Assembly (NCBI GenBank): GCA_036939975.1
Contig: JALLPB010000519.1
Location: 1 to 15,013 of the forward strand
Reading direction: 5' to 3'
DNA: 15,013 nt
DNA from: Cyclostephanos tholiformis
Lineage: Eukaryota > Bacillariophyta > Thalassiosirophyceae > Thalassiosirales > Thalassiosiraceae
The position numbers and the translations under genes are program-made. Below, piece after piece: positions 9,286 to 15,013 of the stretch. Each line of letters begins with the position of its first letter. Position 1 is the first letter of the stretch. The notes under the pieces are model-generated. The model saw only the letters and a list, made by a program, of their open reading frames with translations. It was not told the DNA's origin and searched no databases.

Positions 9286-9585
9286 TTATATGAGCCTATG
9301 ACGCTGTAGAAATGTGCCAACAAAATTAAAAATGTAACAAATTGATCCCACCACCTCCCAAGTCTCATCTAGCACAATTTTGGCGGGAAGAAAACTATTT
9401 TCCTGCCCAGAGAGAGTCCTACAGGATGTATGTAGGAACCAGTATGAAAAATACGAATTATTAATGCATTTGAACACGAAGACATGCGGGGCAAATGAAT
9501 GGTCTTTTTTCCTGCAACCTCTTCAATCTTCAATATCATACATCATTTCCCTGCACTTTGAATCAGTGGCTGAATGCAATTTTTG
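9286..9585 (-). pseudogene. Degenerate coding remnant, unidentified
   Basis: Minus-strand translation shows HSATDSKCREMMYDIED, a TGA, then RGCRKKDHSFAPHVFVFKC and an open frame with NNSYFSYWFLHTSCRTLSG, ending at 9286. The coding look upstream of the in-frame ATG (9477) and the internal stop suggest a decayed gene rather than a new small one. It lies between the two parts of the DUF7869-like pseudogene and may belong to it or to an insertion. Confidence 0.3.
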
Positions 9586-9735
9586 TTAGTAACACCTAAC
9601 AAAACAGAAGTCATGATGACATGTTCTTAGTTACGTACTTAATTATTTAATATCTTTTACATCGAAAAAAAACACTGAGAAATTAGTACTAATTGAGTTC
9701 CTATGTTGGATCCTATGATTGGGAGGTGGTGATCC
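9344..9735. repeat. Short inverted repeat pair
   Basis: The arm at 9344-9361 and the reverse complement of the arm at 9719-9735 share TTGGGAGGTGGTG followed by GATC, with a one-base gap. The right arm overlaps the end of the DUF7869-like open frame. It could mark an insertion end or be chance. Confidence 0.35.
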
Positions 9736-10847
9736 AGTTAGGATAAAAACCAGTTGGATGTACTGTGACCACCTGCCAGATACTAATTGCCTCCACCAAC
9801 TTGTTGAGCATGTAGAGGTTCTTCCTCCAATAGTCTTGCTTCAGTAAGTTGAAGTGGCAGTCAGCCGCATTTTTGGTGTGGCCGACAACAAGGAAAATGA
9901 AGTTGACCCCTTCAAGTAGCCCAAGAACATCAGCCATGCTGGTAGCTTCAAGACTGTGTGTTTTTGTTTGGGCATGTTGTGCAGTTATCAAAAATAATAT
10001 TTAACTCCTCGCCAACCAAGTTGCTGAAAAGAAGATCCAGAGGAGTCAAAGTTTTCATAATCAATGATGCCACATTGTTTACACTATCTTCCCAATAGAC
10101 TCAGTGTAAACATGGCAGTGCAAATGCCCCGAGACCCATCCATCATTGTAGATGTGAGCATGGTCATCAATTCCTAAGTTGAAGACACTCATGGGGCTGA
10201 AGTAGTATGTGATGCAGGGCTGTTCTTTTTTGAAACCAGGCAGCTTCATATTCTGCTAGTTGTAGTCAACAACAAAAGTGTAAGTCCTGTCTGAGTGATG
10301 CTTTGCTACAGATCTCACCACAGCCATAACCTTCTCTTGATACAGGTCTCTCTGTGCCGTTGCTATTTTGATGTGCTCTGCTACCTTGAGCAACATTGCT
10401 CCCTCTCCTCTTCTGCTTCAGTCTTTACTGCCTCTGGACCACTAAAGTCTACATCCCTCAGAAAGTGGTTAAGATAATCAATACCCACATCATTGTCAAT
10501 ATTGTCATTGCCCATGCCCTGCTTGCCATCCTTGTTCTAGTCCTCATCCTCCTTGCCATTGCCATAGCCAAGTCTCATTGATTGATGATTTGCCAAATAC
10601 CTGTGCCAATTTGCAAACAGGCCACAGCAACAGCCACCACATCATCAATGGTGTCGTCCACATCATCGTTGTCATTGTCAAGGAGCACAGCAATGGCCTC
10701 CTTGAGTCTGGGCAACCGTCTCCTGTTGCTGCCACTGCTGCCGTCATTGTCACTGCCGATGGCTGGATTTGTTTTGTCTGGCATGCTTCTTTTTGACATC
10801 ATGATGGATGACTTTTTTGTGATTTTGTTGTGCATTTGCAAACACAC
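9713..10847 (-). pseudogene. DUF7869-like transposon protein, degenerate
   Basis: Minus-strand frames chain across stops and shifts. First comes a low-complexity N-terminus (MSKRSMPDKTNPAIGSDND, then acidic repeats), then EHIKIATAQRDLYQEKVMA, DRTYTFVVDYN, a TAG, QNMKLPGFKKEQPCITYYF and SPMSVFNLGIDDHAHIYND. The next blocks are HLHCHVYTESIGKIV, a frameshift, NNVASLIMKTL and IIFDNCTTCPNKN, another frameshift, then FIFLVVGHTKNAADCHFNLL. The ordered blocks D-Y-x-Q-N, Y-Y-x-S-P, D-N-C...NKN and G-H-T-K-N-x-x-D match, from memory, a transposase-like RNase H-type domain (annotated DUF7869) common in eukaryotic transposons. The exact family number is uncertain; the transposon nature is more secure. 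At least one stop and several frameshifts make it non-functional. Confidence 0.6.
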
Positions 10848-11272
10848 AACAGGTTATTGTTAATTTTGACTATGTTCCAAGTTTTTGGTGGGGAAAGGAT
10901 GAAATGGACAAGCCTAACTTTCTCACACAGCGTTTTCTGACAAAATCCATTCTAGCAGCAAGAAAATTAAGTCAAAGAAGGAATCAAATGCTGCCTCAGG
11001 CCAATCCTTATGGTTGACTGATTTTTTCCCCAAATTTTTGCGTTTGCCAAAAAAAGTTAAAATCCTAAATATTTTTAAGCCAATGATTTTGTCCAATTTG
11101 ACCTTTCCATAAAAGTACACTTTATTCCTACATTGTACTCTCTCAGTGGGAAATTTAGCGAAACAAAGTTTCATTTTACTTGTAGTTTTTATTAGCACTA
11201 ATAAAATCAAATTTAGAGAAACAAAGTTACATTATACATAATAAACACTCCAACCTCTTTTACTAAACCAGA
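10848..11272. other. AT-rich spacer between divergent transposon genes
   Basis: This lies between the 5' end of the minus-strand DUF7869-like remnant and the 5' end of the plus-strand zinc-finger remnant, so it may have held both promoters. It contains the 29-nt direct repeat at 11151-11237. The 95-codon minus frame at 10923-11210 is hydrophobic and AT-driven and I do not accept it as a gene. Confidence 0.4.
11151..11237. repeat. 29-nt imperfect direct repeat, two copies
   Basis: Copies at 11151-11179 and 11209-11237 share AAATTTAG, GAAACAAAGTT and CATT.TAC, with about three mismatches, and are spaced 58 nt apart. They sit just upstream of the plus-strand zinc-finger gene start and could be protein-binding repeats or a local duplication. 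Confidence 0.65.
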
Positions 11273-12455
11273 ATGACGAAACCTCCTCTCCCTCCTACTG
11301 CCAATTCCATTGCCACTACCAGCAAGCACACTTGTTGTCATGACAAGGTGTTTACGTTGGTCACTTGCACCCTCATTGTTCCCACCAAAGCCAAAGCTCC
11401 TGCAACACCCACAAGTCAGCATGCAACTAGGGCATCAATGTTGGATGCCAGCACCAAGAAGCCAGTTGCAATGTCAACTGGACATGAGATGCAATATATT
11501 GCCCGCAGTGCAGATAAAGATAAGTCCATGCCTACGTTCACATTGGGGATCAATGCTGCGCCCCCCTCATATTCTGCTGGAGATGTCAAGTCCACGTCAT
11601 TGTTGAGGGTAAGTGGCTGCTCCTCTTGTGGCGGTTGTGGACGTCCCTGTCAAAAACCCAAGCTACAATCCATCCATGGAGAATATTGGCCCCAAACTCT
11701 ACATGGAGGGGGGAATCACTCATGTTCAGCCATCTGATGATGCAGAGATTGTTTGTGAAGATGTGTTAGGAGAGTGTGCTGCATATCACCTTTGTTGCAC
11801 CCCTGAACACCAGGACTTTGATTGTGTCCAGTGCATTCAATGCAATAAGAGGGGACATAAATTATGTGCCAAGCTTTTATTTATCCAGAATCCCATTGCT
11901 GACATGCATGACATTTCTTCATCTGATTTAGGGCCAGGTGGAAAGGCACACCTTTATTCTATCAATCCAAAGCAAAGGGAAAATGTTCATATCTGTATTC
12001 TCTGTCAGGCAAGAATGTTGGAGAAAAAGCTGAAAAAAAAAGAAGAAGACATCAAAGTGGTCACCTACCATGGTTCCTTAAAGGGTAAGGAAGGCAACAA
12101 AGTATAAAGGGTCATCTGCAGCCTTGATTACGGAGCTTCAACGATTGGCTGCATTTTCCAGCCTCATTCATGTGTTCATGAAGTGTGAGAAAATGAAGCG
12201 TGATGAAAAGTATGGACTCATTGCTGATCAGTATCATGGTGATCAGGCCAAGAAAATAAAGGGGTTCTGTCAGTAATTGATAGAGATAATGCCTTCAAAG
12301 GATTGTACCATGTTGAAGAGGGCAAATCAGGATGGGAGTGGACATTTAAGCAATCATGTTGTGGTCAGGATACAGCAGCAATGCTTGTTGCCAGTTTTGA
12401 CCTCACTGTTATGATGCTCCATACTTTTGGCAACAATAAACGGTACACTGGATAA
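11273..12455 (+). pseudogene. Zinc-finger protein of a mobile element, degenerate
   Basis: A Thr/Ala/Pro-rich N-terminus starts at 11273 (MTKPPLPPTANS). A consensus donor (GAGG|GTAAGT, 11609) and an acceptor (TTCAG, 11729) would join it in phase 0 to PSDDAEIVCEDV; alternatively a simple frameshift connects the frames. A Cys/His cluster follows: C.x5.C, then CVQCIQCNKRGHKLC and, 50 residues on, HICILC, resembling a PHD/RING-like or zinc-ribbon fold. A frame change near 12085-12105 (or a very short 37-nt intron) leads to ALITELQRLAAFSSLIHVF. A one-base loss in a G run near 12261-12264 then leads to VLSVIDRDNAFKGLYHVEE and LVASFDLTVMMLHTFGNNK, with TAA at 12453-12455. Possible further remnants (DLGIRRDHIDFIEEG) follow to about 12545. 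Probably a DNA-binding or accessory transposon protein (inference). Confidence 0.5.
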
Positions 12456-12539
12456 TCGATTTGGGCATTAGGCGTGACCATATTGACTTCATTGAAGAAG
12501 GCAATCTCCCTTGTTCCAAAGTAGGCGCCCCAAATTGTC

Positions 12540-13418
12540 ATGATAGATAAAATTTGTGCAATTCTTAAGTATGGAAGTGGCAAAGAAGAATCTAATTTTC
12601 ATCAGTTCATTGATAATGGCATGTATGAAATGAGAACAATGAGCAATGGTAAGAACTGCTGCAATGATGATTCTCCATATCCTCCACTTAATTGTTTCAA
12701 TGGCAGTAGTATGGATGACATTGATGGCGACAATTTTTATGATAAAAATGAAGGGGTGATCAATGGATCAATTGCATTCGATGACATTAATGAAGGGGTA
12801 ATTGATGGAGTATTAGCTGTTGATGAAATTTGTTTGGATGATTGGGATCCATTCAATGGGGTCACGGCGCCAGTTGGTTATGCATACTTTGGTAAGTTGG
12901 CATTCATTTGTCTTAGACTAGCCAACAATTTTTATTGTGATATTCTTAAGACCGGTGGTGGCAACACCAAAAATAAGGAGGATAAGAAACAAAGCGGATA
13001 CAACAGCAGTCACAAAGAGCAAGAGGGGAGGGTTGCAATGGAGCGTGCAATTAGCAGTGAGAGAGGAATGTCTGTCCAAATGAAAGTAAGTGTTAGTTTC
13101 CTTGCTCAGAATGAGGATAATTCTGATCAGCAACATGCTGATCTGTGGTTGATGGCTTTAATCAAACAGATCGATACAACTCAAAAGCTGATCGACATAA
13201 AAATGGGGTTTAAGGCGTCGCTTTTAATGTCCATCACAGGTTTGATGGAACAGGTTGAGCGTCTGAATGAAGATAAGGCAATGCTTGGAAATGAGAAGAG
13301 GAATACCAACCCGATCATGGAGCGGGTACTGTTGCACACAGTGGAGCCAATGGGGCTAAAGGAACATGGAACTAAAACAATTGGAGAAGAAGATAGTGAT
13401 TATATTACAGGTATGTAA
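12540..13418 (+). CDS. Asp/Asn-rich 292-residue frame, probably transposon accessory protein
   Basis: An unbroken frame from ATG (12540) to TAA. The first half is acidic with an exact-length duplication (NEGVINGSIAFDD / NEGVIDGVLAVDE, period 42 nt). The middle is Lys/Gln-rich (KNKEDKKQSGYNSSHKEQEG). The C-terminal third (about residues 195-265) is a probable helical or coiled segment (LWLMALIKQIDTTQKLIDIK, LMEQVERLNEDKAMLG). It follows the zinc-finger remnant on the same strand and ends 22 nt from the 3' end of the convergent transposase. PIF/Harbinger elements often carry a second, DNA-binding ORF; this could be that or the end of the zinc-finger protein, but I see no Myb/SANT signature. A donor-like GGTAAGTTGG at 12891 has no frame-compatible acceptor of normal length. 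Unrecognised family. Confidence 0.45.
   Translation: MIDKICAILKYGSGKEESNFHQFIDNGMYEMRTMSNGKNCCNDDSPYPPLNCFNGSSMDDIDGDNFYDKNEGVINGSIAFDDINEGVIDGVLAVDEICLDDWDPFNGVTAPVGYAYFGKLAFICLRLANNFYCDILKTGGGNTKNKEDKKQSGYNSSHKEQEGRVAMERAISSERGMSVQMKVSVSFLAQNEDNSDQQHADLWLMALIKQIDTTQKLIDIKMGFKASLLMSITGLMEQVERLNEDKAMLGNEKRNTNPIMERVLLHTVEPMGLKEHGTKTIGEEDSDYITGM
12747..12830 (+). repeat. Two-copy 42-nt tandem duplication in coding sequence
   Basis: Copies start at 12747 and 12789, each opening AATGAAGGGGT. They encode NEGVINGS... and NEGVIDGV..., 14 residues each. The spacing is a multiple of three, so the frame is kept. Confidence 0.65.
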
Positions 13419-13440
13419 AGAATAAATTAGTATGATAGGT

Positions 13441-14757
13441 TTATGGTTGGTATATTCCCCTTCTACTCTTTGGCCATATAATCTGATTGCAACTAAATGA
13501 AATTGAAAAGTGTGTGACCAACTTCCGATGAAGAAGTGACAGACTCACTTCATTTACTACATAGTCTGCACCAAACATTTCATCATCTGGCTCATCTTTG
13601 TTCCACAATTGTGATGATTTGCCAACATGGTCTTTACCTGGACCCATTTTAGACGTTTCATAATTCTGATCAAATACCCTAACCCTAACCAAACTTTGCC
13701 TACCTGACAATTCCATGTAGGCACACTTCACACCTCAGATTTTGCCACCAACCTTTCAGGATGCCAAATGTACATTTGACATCTTTTCTCATAGACTCCA
13801 CCCACTTTGACCATCAAATTTCATCTTTATGACTAGTAACAGTATGTGGTGGTACTGTGCAAGACCAGTTGAGGTACCCGTTGTCCATACACACCTTTAT
13901 ATATCACCGGAATTACATCGCCGTCACCATCATACTCAAGGAGCACAAACTCTGAATCCTTGAAAATTCTGCTGTTCCAAATCCCAGAAATCAGTCTATC
14001 AAATCGGACCATAGTCTGGTCATTCCAACGGTCAGGACCACAGTGCGTTGAATGTAGAATCCTATGGCGATGATTGCACATTAGATTAAATGTGCATGTG
14101 GTGTGGCTGCTTTTGGGACCAAGGTGGTTGTTCTTCAGATTATATTCACACCTCTCAGTGGTGATGTGAATACAATCAATCGAGCCTATACACCCAGGGA
14201 ATCCAGCTTTATTGAATTCTGTCATGTGTGTATGTGCTTTGGTGAGATTGAGGGGTGCTACTACATGTTTGTCATATAAAACTGTGCTCCTGTACTCAAT
14301 AAAGCAGTGAAAAAATGTGCGATCAACCTCAGCAGAAACTGCTGTTGACTTTCAATGTCATCGAAGGTCCATCCTTGACCAAGATATCTAAGAGAGCCAA
14401 GCACCAACAACTTAATGGGAGAACACTGATGATTGTTATATTTTTCACCACACCATCGGTCAAAGATATCATTTTTGCTGATCCCAAAACCGAGTCAAGG
14501 AAGATGGGGTTTGGGAGACAAAACCATGTGCAGAAAATCAGTGCAAGAGATGAGTCCTTCTCCAACAGGCAATAATTCACAACATACATCTGATACCATG
14601 ACGATTACTCCGGTGGTATCTTTTCAACGGGTGAGTCTTTGGCATCTTTTCATCCATAAACACACCTCTTGGCACGTGTTTTCTTTGAGAGATCTGCATT
14701 ATTGGCTGCAACAGGAGGCAAAGTCTCATCCACACCATGGTCATTGATTAAGTTCAT
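13441..14757 (-). pseudogene. PIF/Harbinger-type DDE transposase, degenerate
   Basis: Cut-and-paste DNA transposase, non-functional here. Starting at an ATG at 14757-14755 the minus strand gives MNLINDHGVDETLPP, two stops, SSWYQMYVVNYC, PNPIFLDSVLGSAK, a shift, CSPIKLLVLGSLRYLGQGW and TFDDIES. After another shift come SAEVDRTFFHCFIEY and, within a long open frame (14225-13833), FNKAGFPGCIGSIDCIHI and CGPDRWNDQTMVRFD. A further shift gives MDNGYLNWSCTVPPHTV, then a TGA (13816-13814) and WSKWVESMRKDVKCTFGIL. The C-terminus (HRKLVTHFSISFSCN, WPKSRR) reads in another frame to 13441. GSID (D at 14177), WND (D at 14021) and MDNGY (D at 13885) are the three acidic residues expected of the family (DDE_Tnp_4 / plant-transposon-protein type). 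Length of about 430 codons fits a full-length gene. The downstream part between 13700 and 13780 is poorly matched. Confidence 0.8.
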
Positions 14758-14775
14758 TGCATTAGACAGTCGCCA

Positions 14776-15013
14776 TCACACACCAAATTTTGAATCGCTA
14801 AAAATTTGCAAAATATCCAAATGATCGCCGCCTGGTATGAATTCTACATACAACAAAAGTGCAAAAATTCGGTCAAAAAATTCGGTCGACTGTATTGTAA
14901 GGGTCGGCCTCATCGCCGAGACGATACAATTCTTCAAGGGTCGGAACAACAACTCTTCTACTAGAGGTACCACAAATATCGTAGGTGTGAAAGTAGCGTA
15001 AGAGGAATCGTAT
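14776..15013 (-). pseudogene. 3' end of an unrecognised gene, frame broken by a 13-bp duplication
   Basis: Two minus-strand frames form one coding-like sequence. The first enters from beyond the window (15013) and reads SSRRVVVPTLEELYRLGDEA then DPYNTVDRIF before a TGA at 14875-14873. The second contains DRIFALLLYVEFIPGGDHLD and ILQIFSDSKFGV, then stops at 14778-14776. They meet exactly at a tandem 13-bp repeat; with one unit ignored the frames are continuous. The family is unknown. It ends only 18 nt before the presumed start of the transposase on the same strand, so it may be host sequence next to an insertion or part of the same element. Confidence 0.5.
14863..14887. repeat. 13-bp-period tandem duplication (AAAAATTCGGTC x2)
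   Basis: The 12 bases AAAAATTCGGTC occur at 14863-14874 and again at 14876-14887. The 13-nt period shifts the frame of the minus-strand coding sequence that crosses it. Confidence 0.9.

Noticed and set aside
10923..11210. 95-codon minus-strand frame
   Set aside because: Hydrophobic AT-driven composition, no motif, and it crosses the direct repeat.
12365..12583. 72-codon minus-strand frame
   Set aside because: It lies opposite the coding-like plus-strand remnant LVASFDLTVMMLHTFG and has no motif of its own.
12892..13009. Possible intron in the 292-residue frame (donor GTAAGT at 12892)
   Set aside because: The acceptors of normal length (12977-13009) do not keep the downstream frame, and the only in-frame one gives a 30-nt intron.
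13677..13690. CCCTAACCCTAACC telomere-like motif
   Set aside because: Only about two and a half units, inside the C-terminal part of the transposase pseudogene; most likely chance rather than an interstitial telomere.

Overview
The window looks like nuclear DNA from a protist alga, most probably a diatom (inferred, moderate confidence). It has spliceosomal introns of 121-129 nt with GT..AG ends, very low-complexity secreted proteins, and degenerate PIF/Harbinger-type transposon genes. No operons, rRNA, tRNA or CRISPR were seen.

Left part (1-3000, GC-rich): a plus-strand gene for a secreted or cell-surface protein. It has two tandem seven-cysteine units, a conserved-looking central region of unknown function, a C-terminal DOMON-like domain and a hydrophobic tail like a GPI-anchor signal. 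Its 1253-1381 intron joins the frames exactly. An in-frame TAG at 589-591 separates the first Cys-rich unit from the rest, so the copy shown is broken, mis-sequenced or incorrectly modelled at the 5' end.

Middle (3425-7801, minus strand): two long open frames are two exons of one gene. A donor at 4976 and acceptor at 4854 join them in phase, giving a protein of about 1,417 residues. It has an Arg-rich N-terminus, a hydrophobic signal segment, about 790 residues of Gly-rich FGK/GGFGGG repeats, then a Met/Asn/Gln-rich and an Arg/Asp/Tyr-rich region. The long proline-rich plus-strand frame over it is an antisense shadow.

Right part (about 8150-14760, AT-richer): a graveyard of mobile-element genes, all with stops or frameshifts. 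On the minus strand is a DUF7869-like transposon protein (8169-8560 and 9713-10847), split by about 1.1 kb of other sequence. On the plus strand is a zinc-finger protein remnant (11273-12455) and an Asp/Asn-rich open frame (12540-13418). On the minus strand, running towards these, is a PIF/Harbinger-type DDE transposase pseudogene (13441-14757) whose three acidic residues survive in different frames. These four may be parts of one multi-gene transposon or of nested ones.

Far right (14776-15013): the 3' end of an unrecognised minus-strand gene whose frame is broken by an exact 13-bp tandem duplication.
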